From the NCBI GenBank assembly GCA_029378245.1, contig JARKIF010000303.1, positions 1 through 31,339 on the forward strand: DNA of 31,339 nucleotides, given 5' to 3'. Shown here piece by piece: positions 8,517 through 18,821 of the stretch. The number at the start of each line of letters is the position of its first letter. Position 1 is the stretch's first letter. The position numbers and the translations under genes were made by a program. The notes below the pieces were generated by a model that had not been told where the DNA came from, made no database searches, and worked only from the letters and a program-made list of their open reading frames with translations. This stretch comes from Roridomyces roridus. Taxonomy: Eukaryota > Basidiomycota > Agaricomycetes > Agaricales > Mycenaceae.

Positions 8517-9317
8517 TGATGTCATGAAACCAGCGCTTGCCGACTGATCCGCTGATGCGCCATCACCGCCATCAGTTACGGATCAAGAGATCCGTTGTTA
8601 TCAACAAACGTACATTCGGTCTACGCACGACAGGTCTCTCAAGAGGGATGTCGCCCGCCCGAGTAAGGAGGACAACGCTGTCACTCGAACGATAGGACAA
8701 CAGTACTTGTCCAGCGCGGGAAGGGTTGCTAGGACGGGATCCGACGCGCCGTGTTAGAACCCGACGAGGGGTTCAAACACAGTCACACACGAACGATAGG
8801 ACAACAGTACTTGTCCAGCGCGGGAAGGGTTGCTAGGACAGGACCTGACGCGCCGTGTTAGAACCCGACGAGGGGTTTAAACACAGTCACACAACATTTT
8901 CGGCATGATCCAGTGATCATGCCAAGGAGGGGTAACCTATAGGGTTACAGGGGACGCTCCACCTAACTCTATTAAGAGAGGAGCCGCGTAGGGGTAATTA
9001 AGGGTCAGGGACCGATCATACAGGAGAACGCTCCTGAGGGAATTAGTATTTATACTTGGGTAGAATCTCATGTACGGTAGATTCTACCTCGTCTAATCTC
9101 CAGCGCTACTTTGGCTTACGGGTTACGTTCTCTTCCCTCACGGACACAACCCGACTCGCCTATTCGCCGAGACTCGACTCGTCTCGTTGTGCTCGACTCG
9201 TCTCCTCTCGACGTTCTCGAGCTCGTCGACCTTCTCGTCGTACCCGGCTGTGTCACCCACGCCGTTCCGCGTCTGATCCGATCACCCGGCAAGCCGGCCT
9301 AGACGCTGTCGTTGACA
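8517..9317 (+). repeat. 3' LTR
   Basis: This is the complete LTR of about 801 bp, TGATGT...TTGACA, without the hAT. It preserves the empty hAT site GGTTCAAA at 8770-8777 and the TATA box and R-region hairpin. It ends at 9317 exactly where F-box coding sequence (IKRLRVEGGYG) resumes. Confidence 0.9.
8687..8882 (+). repeat. 104-bp tandem duplication inside the LTR
   Basis: A block running from GAACGATAGGACAACAG through TGTTAGAACCCGACGAGG occurs twice with a period of 104 nt; TGTTAGAAC starts at 8752 and 8856. The copies differ slightly (GGGATCC/GGACCT, GGTTCAAAC/GGTTTAAAC). The same pair is present in the 5' LTR, where the hAT lies at the junction of the two units. The duplication therefore predates this insertion. 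Confidence 0.9.
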
Positions 9318-11298
9318 ATCAAACGCCTTCGCGTTGAAGGCGGGTATGGGGCACCGATGCGCACCATCCTCAAGGCTGCGCCTAATATCACCGACCTTTG
9401 CTTGTCTTTCTGGGACATCTTTGCCTCGGACAACACTGTCGGACTTTGTGACGGTCTTGCTTCGATTCAACCTCGGCGGCTGATTCTTCGCGACAACCCG
9501 ATGCAACCGTTGCACAATAAGATGATTGAGAAATTGGTAGACGCTGTTGCAGCAGCGATACCGCAATGGCAGCAATTGGTACGTCGTGCATTTACATCCA
9601 CAGAAATTGGGATCTCACGGTTGCTGACCCTGTTATACAGACCATTCTTCACTGTCCCTACATGGACTACATTGTAGATCGACCGGGGATCGTCGAAGCT
9701 CTCGCACATGCTCGAAGACTCCAGGAACTCACCGTCAAGGACATAGACGATGCGGTCGAAGCATATTCACTGCTTCAAGACTGCCCTTTGCGTTCCATAC
9801 AAGTGACAAACCCGGTGTATCCCGATGAGTTGGAGTACCTCAATTGGGAGGACCAACCGGCATCGCTCAAGGAAATCACCAAATGAGACATATCGTACAG
9901 CAAAGGGTTCTGCCTCTTCACATGTCATTCCAACCCCCCAGTTCTCATTCACTCCGATGGCATCTGAACCGCCGGAGGTGCAGGGCAAAATCTGGAGCCA
10001 TGTGCTCTACTTTCTCTTGGCAATACCGTTGTCGCCAGGGTTCCTGGAAGAGCAATACATCCCTCCCTCACGTGTGCCATTCTTGCTGGTTTCGAAAACC
10101 TTCTACGTGCATCTAGTCATTCACTGAAGTGCACCTAATTACTCCAAATTTCACCAACTCGGACTTCCTCATTATTACACCCATGTGTTGCTCATGTTTT
10201 CGGAGTATGTCTCCAAATTCACAAACATTTTGGACAATAATCCTTCACTTGGTCAATATGTCAGGACCATTGTCGCCGGCTCCGACTTGTCCAAACCTTA
10301 CGACGACGCCGATTCCGACTTGGATGATGAACCGGATCCCATGCTTCCAATCACGTCCAAGTTGACCGGTCTCACAAAACTGTGGGGATCCGTCAATGGG
10401 TCGCATAACTGGGCCGGAGACTTCTACGCTCTTCAGTGTGCCGAAGTCCCCTTTACCTGGGATGCCTTCCTGGCTGCGGTGGGCTCCTCTGGCCGGACGT
10501 TACAGGAAATCTCTATTCCCATTGGCTATTATTCCGGAGCTCACAACCCCGCGGTATTCGCTCAGTCGGACGAGCTACGATCCTTGACTTGGATATGCTC
10601 GACCGAGTTCGCCCTAAATGCAGATAACGTACCTGTCGGTGGGCTGTCGAAGTTCACTGATCTACGAATCCTGCGTGCGGATGCATCCTTCTTGGATCTC
10701 CTTGCGCGCATGGAGTATGGTTTCGTGTTCCTAAATCCCGATGTCCATTCTTACCAAACATGTAGATTGCCTGCTCTTCAGAAGGTTACATCGGCCCAGT
10801 TCAACCCCGGATTCTGGTCCTTTCTCCGCTCGCATGGCAGCAAATTGGTGCAACTTGATATCGCGAATTTCTCTGCAGAGGATTTGGAAATCCCAATCCT
10901 GGAAGTCTGCCCGAACATCCGGGTCCTTTATCTTTATTCTCAGTTGGACCAATGTGAAGTGCGTGCACTTGCATTTCCCCGTGTTCTCTTTGATTCCCTT
11001 TCAATCAGGTAGCTATGCTCCAGATAGAGCACCTTTTAACAGGCTCCGCCATGGCCAACTCTTTGGAGAAAATCATTTTAAGGATGTGCAGTTGGTAAGT
11101 ACATCATCCAGTCAAGTATTATGGTCGTTGGACTTGTAAATGGCTGCACAGGAAAAAGGACGAAGATACCAGATGGACTGGTTTTTTCAGCGCCTTCGAA
11201 ACGACGCAATTTCCGCAATTGAACGAAATCCAATTCATGGCCTGCCGATGGCCCAAGAAAGAGTGAGTGTTTCGTCATGCATTGCGAGCGAAACTGGG

Positions 11299-11789
11299 CA
11301 TCAGACTTTTGACATGTAGCTTGTGACCTTGTACAAGGTCATTCAAGCCCGCAAGCGCCCGCCAAATTTGCGCAAGCCCGCAAGCTCACAAGCCAGGTCC
11401 TGAAACTCACAAGGTCCCTCGTTCGACTCCCATCGAACTACACATACATCAGTGTTTTGACAATCATCTTGTGGACTTGTGGGGCTTGGCAGCTTGCCGC
11501 ACAAGCTCGCAAGCTCGATTCCAATGAACAATGCATCTGAAAAAACCAAATTTCAGCTCAGGAATAATTCTGTAAACAGCAGGACAGCCCTCGAGTCCAC
11601 TGAGCACAAAGGTAAACACAGGAGTGGCCAAGAATAAATAAAAATTTGCATTTGCCAGGAGTCGAACGGCAGACCTTGTGGATTTCGAGACCTGGCTTGT
11701 GAGCTTGCGAGCTTGCGGCGATTTGGCAGAAGCTTGTGAGCTTGAATGAGCTTGTACAAGCTCACAAGTTTCATGTCAAAAGTCTGATG
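11299..11789. mobile_element. MITE-like inverted-repeat element in the last intron of copy 1
   Basis: A perfect 18-bp inverted repeat (CATCAGACTTTTGACATG) marks both ends, and similarity between the ends continues imperfectly for over 100 nt, with repeated AAGCTTGTGAGCTTG and GCAAGCTCGCAAGCTCAC words. There is no coding capacity. An internal block at about 11444-11515 is a further inverted copy of the end sequence (CATCAGTGTTTTGACAATC...), so the element may itself be composite. Flanking bases give no clear target duplication. Confidence 0.75.
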
Positions 11790-11914
11790 TATTTATTTCC
11801 TTTGACCCTGAATCTGACTGGTACATGCTTCCATTGCCTCTGGGTGTATGTCATCCATCCCTAACACCTTTTTTCAGCCCTACTTTCAACCATTTCCATG
11901 ATTTCAACCCTTGC

Positions 11915-11989
11915 TTTGACCTTGCGAGCTTGTGCGACAAGCTGCCAAGCCCAACAAGGTCGCAAGATCTTTGTCAAAAGACTGATGGG
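11915..11989. repeat. Solo end fragment related to the 11299-11789 element
   Basis: The stretch with GCGAGCTTGTGCGACAAGCT and ending GTCAAAAGACTGATG matches the complement of 11444-11515 within the neighbouring MITE, with a few mismatches. It is either the true right end of a larger element or a decayed second insertion. It lies in the same intron, just before the acceptor at 12012. Confidence 0.6.
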
Positions 11990-12499
11990 GTTGATAAGTA
12001 TGCGACTCGCAGGCGGGATATTTCGAAAAGTAAATGGGTTCGGTGGTCCGAGATTTTGCTGGAGCAGGGCATCAACCTGACCAATGCGGCCGGGAAGAAA
12101 GGTTACAGTAGCGAGGGATGTTCTCGACTATTTTGTAGCTCTCCAGGTCTCAAGAGTCGTAAGTCCTTATACGCCTTGGCGAGATTTTGTTCGAGAATAT
12201 CAATACATACTACTCGCTACTTCAACTCGTGCGGCATTTCTCTGGTACCTAATTCAATGGCGCTGGGTTGTGGTCTTCCGTGTACTTGACAATATCCATC
12301 AGGCATTCCGGTGCGTCCCACCAAATGAAAACCTCGAAGTCGACCGGAGGGAACGGTCGTGTTACTTGAATGGATCGCAATGGGCAGTCCCTGAACATCT
12401 CATATGCGTCAATCGCGCAGCCCAACCCATCGACGATGATTTCCTCCAGTCGTCGAGCCGCGTTCAAAGTATGGACAAATCGGCCACGGTATACGACGT

Positions 12500-12512
12500 C
12501 CCCCATGGAGGG
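12500..12512. repeat. Direct repeat flanking the CCGCA-rich element (second copy 14246-14258)
   Basis: CCCCCATGGAGGG occurs at 12500-12512 and again at 14246-14258, immediately outside the TIRs. Comparison with copy 1 (TGTCCCTACATGGACTAC) indicates a single CCATGG-containing stretch in the ancestral exon. The repeat is therefore a target-site duplication, slightly extended by chance identity with the element ends. Confidence 0.75.
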
Positions 12513-14245
12513 GCTTACAGAAACTGCCGCACTGCCGCACTTCTGCCGCAGCAGTTACCGCACTGGACCGCGTGGTGCCGCACTGATGTCCCACTACCGC
12601 AGTGTCACGCTTTGGTCGCAGCTGTGGCAGTTTGCTTAAAGGTACTATCAAACTTAAAATGAGATGAATGCGTGGAATTGTAGCTTACTACCGGGGGACT
12701 ACTTCCCTGGTGTCCATTTTTGAAAAGAGCAAGTCGGTTGCGAGTTAAAACAATTTTAATCAACATCGGCTAAAGTGGGTACTATACAGTCCAGCCTGTT
12801 TCAAACGACGCAAGCCCATAAAAATGCGTGCAGATGGTTTGTAGGGAAGCTACCGTATGCCTGCTGGCTACAACCGCCTCCGAGACTAGACAGCGGCTCG
12901 GAACTGATTCGAATTTGTGCATTCGTGTTGTGTGACCTTGTTTGGTACGTGCTCCTTGTGTTGAACCACCACCATCGCCCACCTGGTTCTGAGCCCGGCG
13001 GATGACGCTCCCAAAAATGCAACACCACTCCCCACACCCTCCGGGATCATTCCGTGGATTGAGCGGAAGACTATAGCCTGGAATGCGCAAGTACGAAACT
13101 GTACGATTCAAGAACTTTCCTCCCCACGTAACCGCCTCTTGCTATGACTCGGGGGGAAGGAGGACAGTTGACAAATTAGGGCAACGAGGTGCGCGTTCCA
13201 TCCTCCTTCAGACTTTTTGACCACATTAATCTGCCCCAGACCCATAATCTGTCACAGGTCCATCGTTGTATCAACCCCCTCCGCTCGCCTTTATCTGAAT
13301 CGTCCTGAGTATCAGTGGTCACTGGTTCATCATCGTGTATGTATATACACTCTCCATTCACATTGAATTCGAAATGGGAAGGAGTTCTAGGGGAGTCTCC
13401 GTGGTCAATAATTTGCACAAGACTTTGGCCAGCGCGCGGCTCCGAGTCGTACAGCCTTTTTGCCCGGAAACAGGTGCCGCACAACTGCCGCAACTGATTC
13501 TATAGGCGTAAGCTCCGTCGAAACAATCACAAAATGCATTATCCCAGTGCCCCGACGCAGTTAACGGCTCGGGAACAGCTGCCACTTTGTTCGACACATA
13601 CACCTAAAATTGATTTATCTCATGTTTGAACTTCCGCACTCGGAAACGGTCAACGGCAGGTTACATGAGGACAAACAATCTATCTAATGGTGACCAGACC
13701 TCGAGAATAAAAATTTAGAGTGAAGTGCGGCAGTTTACAACTGCAGCTGCACTGTCACACTGCCGCACTGTCACGCCGCTTGGGTACCGCACTGCGGTGC
13801 GGTAGTTACCGATTTGCCGCAACTTCCAGAAAGTTGCCGCAGCTTTTTTGTTCAGCTACCGCACTGTCAATGGTACTTTGCCGCACCTGACCGCAAGGTG
13901 CCGCACTGGACCAAATTTCAGTATGTAAGTAGAGTTGAAAAATGAATGATACGTGTTCGATTTTGCGTTCTTGTGGACTCGAGATACAGTACATTTACAT
14001 ACATAGGTGATTCATGGAGAAGGAAGCCTCCGACTTCATAAATCAAGTTCAAAAAGAGACGCAACAGGCTCAATTCCGGATTCTTCGTGATTCCAGATAC
14101 AACGACTTTACATACGTGGTTTCAACATGCACAGGGCAGAGTTCAACCACATACAACACCTTGCTGCAAATTTAACTACCGCAGCTGCGTGCCGCACTAC
14201 TACCGCAACTACCGCTGCGGCAGCAGTGCGGTAGTTTCTGTAGGC
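12513..14245. mobile_element. Non-autonomous CCGCA-rich TIR element inserted in copy 2
   Basis: The termini are inverted repeats of about 20 nt (GCTTACAGAAACTGCCGCAC; the right end reads GCCTACAGAAACTACCGCAC on the other strand). A 13-bp direct repeat flanks them. Clusters of TGCCGCACTG/ACCGCA words fill the first 120 nt, the last 80 nt and an internal block at 13715-13910. No transposase is recognisable; the open frames at 13176-13603 (-) are short. The host gene reads through when the element and one flank copy are ignored, so the insertion is real. The length of the duplication (9-13 nt, depending on where the TIR begins) and the GGCC terminus would suit a Mutator-like element better than hAT, but this is not proven. 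Confidence 0.75.
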
Positions 14246-14859
14246 CCCCCATGGAGGGACATTGAAGTATAGACTGCAGCACGTGAAATTCCAGGTTTTG
14301 AGGAGGCAGAAGAACGACGTACCAATCGGTGCCATTCGGGTATGACTGCTACCAGAGCGTCTTCCAGTTGCTCAACCGTTTTGTGGTGCGCCGGTCGCGT
14401 GGAGTTGTCACGAGCGAGAAGCCTTCGAGGCTGAATGAAAGCAAGACCTTCGCAAAGGCCGGCGACATCGTCCGAGGCAGAGATGTCGAAAGACAGAAAA
14501 AGATCGATGATATTCGGGGCGGTCTCGAGGATGGTGCGCATCGGTTCCCCATAGCCGCCTTCGACGCGGAGGTGTTTGATGAATTGTCCAAAAACAAGCT
14601 GCCCAAAATGCTTGTTTTTGGACAAGGCCTGGGCCAGAGCCTTCGCCTGCGCCTTTGACCGCAGGATGACGACATCGTAGAGGAGGGGCGTCCCGACGCG
14701 CAGCCACGACTTGCAGACGAGGAGGTAGGCCGAGGAAGACTCGGAGTGCTCCTGGGAGGGAGAAGTCACAGCAAAATCGGCGAACTTCTCGTCCGGGACC
14801 TTCATCGCGGGTGAGAGGATCTCGGAGAAGATTTCGTCTGGCAGCGAGTTGTCTGGCAT

Positions 14860-15092
14860 CTAAGAGGAGTCGTCACCTCGCTGTCGGTGAAGAGGATATC
14901 GCCTACCGAGGTTTCTGGGATGAGAGCTTGAAACAAAAGGAGCGCGTATATCTCGTCACCTTCTTACACGCGTCTTTATCGAAGCTTTATCTCTTTGTCT
15001 GGAACGGTCCGGGACCGATCCGGTAGATGCTTACCACACGTGTTCGAAAGTGGGAAAGTTCGATTGCAGCCTCGAGGACTAGACAATAAATA
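14860..15092. other. Upstream region of copy 2 and downstream region of copy 3
   Basis: This 233-nt spacer lies between the start of copy 2 and the stop of copy 3, both on the minus strand. I see no gene or clear promoter element in it. Confidence 0.4.
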
Positions 15093-18000
15093 TTACTGCA
15101 ACCTAGCGCGCCATTTCGTCCCGTCCTTGTCGGTGAGGTCGATACCATTCTGCTGCAAAACTTCGAACCGACGAACCCAGGGACTTTTTATGGCACATAT
15201 ACTGTACAAAAAATAAAAAATTGCACAACAAGGGAAAATCTTGAGAAAAGACGCAACTTCAGTGGAATCACCAAAAAAAACATGCACGTGGAGTCCAACT
15301 CCGCAGAAAATGACACACCCTCAGCTTCGAAAAAATTGCACACATTGGACTCGGAGTCAAAAGTTGAATTCAATATAGCTCAGAAACGAAGCCAGCTGAC
15401 CATGCTGCCAGTTGCCGTGACGATTGTCCGGCAAGCTCTGATCTGATCATAATGTTTGGCCGTGCAATTAGAGCAATTCAATATGGCTTTGCAGTCCGTG
15501 CCTGCATGCAGCCTGCTAGCCCAATGGCTACATGGGGCTGCAATGCCATCCCTGACATTGGCTGGAGGCCTGGGAGGTTGTAAACATAGGCTAGTCTTCG
15601 AGGTTGAACCACCTCAGTGTCAACTCAGTGTTCAAGCTCAAGGTTATTTAGGCAGTCTGCAGTTTGCAAGCTAATAGCTATGGTAAGCGGTACCAGACTG
15701 CCCAAGGGCCAAGCGGATCAAGTTGTCTTGCATTCCACGTCAGCCAATTCAATCCTGTTCAAGTTGGATGTGGAAAATTAAACAAAATTTGAACCATGGC
15801 TTAGCAATGCCATCAATGCACATCAGGTATAATGATTGCTGATGAAATTGTTCAAAATCAGGCCGGCCGCACGGCTTACCCGGTCAATCTGTGGGTATAG
15901 TGTGGTGTGTGTTTTCCTGGAGTGGTGCAACTTGTGTGTTTTTTCCCCCACAAGGTGTGTTTGAGGTGCGTGTTTTTTTGCACGAGGTGCATGTTTTTTT
16001 CTTTGAATTATTGTACATTATATGCGCCATATTTTTTCGAGATCTCGTGCCTGGATAAATTCAGCACACGGCCTAGAGATACGAATCCAAAGAACGCACT
16101 CTTTCGTCGGCCACTTGCAAGCCAGGAATTGAACTTCACGTAATTTGGGGAACCGAGTCGGCTCGAGCGAGCTGAGGAGTGCAATCCATCCATTGTCTTG
16201 TTTCTTGTGGCTGCCGACAATCGTTGAGTTCGGACAAGCGCCCATAACTTGGTACATACCAATCCATCTTGAAGACAATTTTCTCCAAGGAGCTGGCCAC
16301 GGCCGATCCACTCAAAAGGTGTTTGCTCTCAAGCGTGTCGCCCTGGTGAAGATGAATAGCAGAACAACGAAGGAGTAACGAACAAACGCACTCGGTCATC
16401 CCAGGAGAAAAACTTCAAAATCCGGATATTGGGGCACACTTCGAGTATCGGGTCTTCCCAGTCGTACAGATCGAAATACGTCATTTCCAGCTCCACCAGC
16501 TTTTTACCGTGTGCACGAAGAAAACGCCAAGGTTTCAAGCCGTTCTCCGAGTCCTTGACGAGAACACGTTTGAGAGCGGGCAATCTTTGAAGCGGTAAGA
16601 AAGTAAATTGACGAAAGAGCAGAACGTACTCCATCAGCGACAGAACCTCCAAAAACGACTTGTGGGTATCGAACAAAGACAAGTCCGCGAGTTTCGGCAG
16701 GCCCTTGAGCGGTACGTCGCGCGCCGTGTAAGCAAAGTCAGCTTTAGACCTCCAAGTCAAGGAACGCAGTTCGCCCAACTGGCCAAACACCGCTGGCGAT
16801 ACCTCGGCTTCGTAGAGAAATGGAACCGATATCTCCTGTAAAGTGCGGCTGGACGACTTGACCACAGCCAGAAACGCATCCCAGGAAATGGGGTCCTCGA
16901 AACGCTGCAGGAAATCATTTGTCATGGCATCGTTCCCCTCGGAATACAGTCCACACAATTTTGTGAGGCCCGTCAGCTGTGGCATGACTGAAAGCGTCCA
17001 CGGTGCTGGATCCGAGTGGTCGACAACCGATTCGGAGCCGGAGTCGTAGCCGGGATCATAGTAAGGTGACATGTTGAATCCACCCAGAATGGTCTTGACA
17101 TCTTGGCCGAGAGAAGGATTGTTCGCCAAAACGACCCCAAATTTGGCGGGAGCATCGGATGAAACCAGCGATACGTGCGTATAGTAATGTGCAAGTCCGA
17201 GGCGCTAAATATGACGAATCAAGTCAAAGCCAATATCTCGTAGGAAGTGAACGAACGTAAAAGGTTCTGGAAACCAGCAGAAAAGCCAGTCTGGATGAGG
17301 TATTCGGCGGAGTCCGATCGCCTTCTTTGTAGTTTTTAAACGGTGGGATGGCGAGGAAGAAATGGAGAATACGGCTCCAGGTCTTGTCCTGCACCTCGCG
17401 TGGCTCGGACTCCATCGGAGTGGAGGAGAATTGTCGCAACGGTAAGATGTGTGAAGGGAAGGAGTCCGTCTCCGGGTCCTCTGTTCGTTGGTACTTGACG
17501 ATGTCTTTGTAAGAATCGGGCAGCTTAGTCCAATACAGCAAATTCAGATGGGATGTTAGAACCGGTGCCGTTACTTGGACTGATTTCAGAGGGCAGGAAT
17601 GAAAGAAGAAGTGGTGTGCAGTCTCGGCCCCGGACAAAGTTGCGACCGTGAGCCATTGCAGCTTGCCAGCGGCTTTGAGAGCTGCCACGATAGTGCTCCG
17701 GCACGAAATGAGGTAAACCTGGAGGCAATGGAGAGTAGACTAACACGGGTGAGAATCCAGTGTATAGCGGCCGCAATGCCATTTGCCATTTGCCTAGCGG
17801 TCTGATTCCGCACCGTCGCGTCGTCGTGCAGGATCAGGCGCCGAGGCTGAATCAGAGCCAGTCCTGCGCGGAGTCCGGTCACACTATCCGCGGAACGGAC
17901 ATCCAGAGACAAGAAAAGGTCGGTGACACGTGGACCCGAGGATGGTGCGCATGGAGGGGCCATACCCGCCCTCAACACGGAGGTGCTTGATGAATTTCCC

Positions 18001-18252
18001 GAGATCGGGGTTTTGAATCAAGGTCGCTTCCAGAGCCTTCGCCTGCGCTTTGGAGCGGAGGACGACGACGTGGTAGAGGAGCGGCGTCGCAACCCGTAGC
18101 CACGATTTGCAGACGAGGCAGGCCGAGGGAGACTCGGCGTAAGCAGCAAAGGGCGATACGGCCGAGAGATCGGAGAACTTGTCGTCTGGGACCTTCAGCG
18201 CGGGCGCAAGGATCTCGGAGACGATTTCGTCTGGGAGCGAGTTGTCTGGCAT
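15093..18252 (-). pseudogene. F-box/LRR-like family copy 3, most complete architecture
   Basis: ATG at 18252 begins MPDNSLPDEIVSEILAPALK (first F-box), then CLVCKSWLRVATPLLYHVV and FIKHLRVEGGYG. Frame is lost near 17940, where about four nucleotides are missing relative to paralogues, and again around 17755 at the first intron. From 17688 an open frame gives LKAAGKLQWL..., then the second F-box-like unit (ESEPREVQDKTWSRILHFFL ... LAFLLVSRTFY) and, after an intron, RLGLAHYYTHVSL. The long frame to 16400 carries leucine-rich-like motifs (LRSLTW, LPALKRV, CPNIRIL). Two more short exons encode LESKHLLSG... and FPKLREVQF. The last exon (to the stop at 15093) encodes SPWVRRFEVLQQNGIDLTD. A transposon-like insert fills the last intron. 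Confidence 0.7.
15188..16027. mobile_element. Inverted-repeat element with GTGCATGTTTTTTT arrays in the last intron of copy 3
   Basis: The ends are an imperfect inverted repeat of about 20 nt (TATGGCACATATACTGTACA at the left; the right end reads ATGGCGCATATAATGTACAA on the other strand). Subterminal words are also inverted: AAAAAATTGCAC and AAAACATGCACG near the left, and several GGTGCGTGTTTTTTT-type units at 15900-16000 on the right. Homologous introns in copies 1 and 4 lack this sequence; in copy 4 the intron is about 67 nt. The left end overlaps the acceptor and seems to have replaced the first codons of the last exon (RDIS). Flanking T-runs give only a weak candidate duplication. Confidence 0.6.
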
Positions 18253-18821
18253 TCGACGCGTTCTAAGGCGGTCAAGGCGTGTCAAGACACTCTATCAACA
18301 TAAATTAGGATGGAGACTCACTCAGGCTTGACAGGGATCGCTGCTTTGCGCTGGTGGTCGTGGTACGCGGAAAAGACGCGTTTGATAGTGGCGGTGTCAC
18401 AGTTACTGATTGCCGCAAGATTACCGCGTCTTCAACAGACCGAGTTCGAACTGCCTACAAGAGATATGACATTCGACCAAGCTCAGTTCTTTTTGTCTAT
18501 AAAATTCAATGTTTCGAAATCTGCTCGAGCCGCTGATTAGCATGAGCAGCAAAATCGACTGGGCACAAAATGAAAGAGATAGTTAACGGACGGACGAGAA
18601 AGCCCTTATCGGTGTACAGAAACTTTCTCGACCCTTGAATAACATCGCACTCCCAACCAAATCCATGTGCATACTTGAACCTAGTTTCCAACCGTCTTAC
18701 TACGTCCCGCAGCTCGTATCTCAGCAAACCATTAGAACAAAGACGGAACGAGATCAAGTTGCAGACCAAGTTCCTCACGACCTAGAAATGCGCTTCAAGC
18801 CGCGCTTCCACGTCCTCCAAT
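18253..18821. promoter_or_regulatory. Spacer upstream of copy 3, with a shared ACGCGT-containing motif
   Basis: No gene is recognisable between copy 3 and copy 4. A 14-nt block, CGGAAAAGACGCGT at 18368-18381, is about 116 nt upstream of the copy 3 ATG. It recurs as CGGAGAAGACGCGT at 21282-21295, about 88 nt upstream of the copy 4 ATG. ACGCGT is the core of the fungal MluI cell-cycle box bound by MBF-type factors, but conservation could equally reflect shared 5' UTR ancestry. A GTGAGT donor-like site lies just downstream in copy 3, so a 5' UTR intron is possible. Confidence 0.35.

Larger units (their letters stand above)
1..9317 (+). mobile_element. Non-autonomous LTR retroelement carrying an antisense gene, interrupted by a hAT transposon
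   Basis: Two long direct repeats bound this block: 1-231 plus 3650-4197, and 8517-9317. The left repeat is cut by a hAT transposon. Between the repeats lie a self-complementary primer-binding site right after the 5' LTR, a purine tract right before the 3' LTR, a short sense ORF and a spliced antisense gene. I read the internal 4.3 kb in both strands and found no aspartic protease, reverse transcriptase (YxDD), RNase H or integrase signature, so the element must be mobilised in trans. Where the two LTRs can be aligned I found four substitutions and one 9-nt copy-number difference, so insertion is recent. The 3' junction at 9317/9318 lies in an exon of an F-box gene. The first roughly 39 nt of the 5' LTR are probably outside the window. 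Confidence 0.85.
9318..12111 (+). pseudogene. F-box/LRR-like family copy 1, 5' half removed by the retroelement
   Basis: Coding sequence starts abruptly after the LTR with IKRLRVEGGYGAPMRTIL, which in copy 2 is internal and follows an F-box, so the N-terminal F-box lies left of the element. Exons include 9318-9578 and 9641 onward, then a second F-box-like block (EPPEVQGKIWSHVLYFLLAIP ... FLLVSKTFY) and a leucine-rich-like region with repeated PNIRVL, LRSLTW and LPALQKV motifs. The last exon (12013-12111) encodes RRDISKSKWVRWSEILLEQG. Lesions: a frameshift near 9887 after KEITK, loss of the AG acceptor near 10154 (paralogues have CAG before CGACTCGGAC; here CAC), and a shift near the terminal RLQ-stop. 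The last intron holds an inverted-repeat element. F-box proteins recruit substrates to SCF ubiquitin ligases. Confidence 0.75.
12240..14859 (-). pseudogene. F-box/LRR-like family copy 2, split by a transposon and lacking its 3' half
   Basis: The start ATG at 14859 opens MPDNSLPDEIFSEILSPAMK, an F-box (LPxEIxxxIL, then LLVCKSWLRVGTPLLYDVVIL). Exon 1 (14859-14323, 179 codons) is intact and includes FIKHLRVEGGYGEPMRTIL. The intron 14322-14274 is followed by exon 2, which is cut after about 28 nt (SILQCPSM) by an inserted element and resumes at 12512 with DVVYRGRFVHTLNAARRLEE. The frame ends near 12249 (KYTEDHNPAPLN). The second F-box-like domain and leucine-rich half seen in copies 1, 3 and 4 are absent, because the 3' end of copy 1 lies immediately beyond. 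Copies 1 and 2 are therefore convergent and abutting. Confidence 0.75.

Noticed and set aside
11260..11900. CRISPR-like interpretation of the repeated AAGCTTGTGAGCTTG words
   Set aside because: The repeats are irregular, in both orientations, and form the arms of an inverted-repeat element in a eukaryotic intron.
12782..13111. Minus-strand 109-codon frame
   Set aside because: It lies inside a non-coding transposon and has no recognisable motif.
13176..13603. Possible degenerate transposase on the minus strand inside the CCGCA-rich element
   Set aside because: The frames are short, with a few cysteines but no recognisable DDE or cysteine-cluster family motif.
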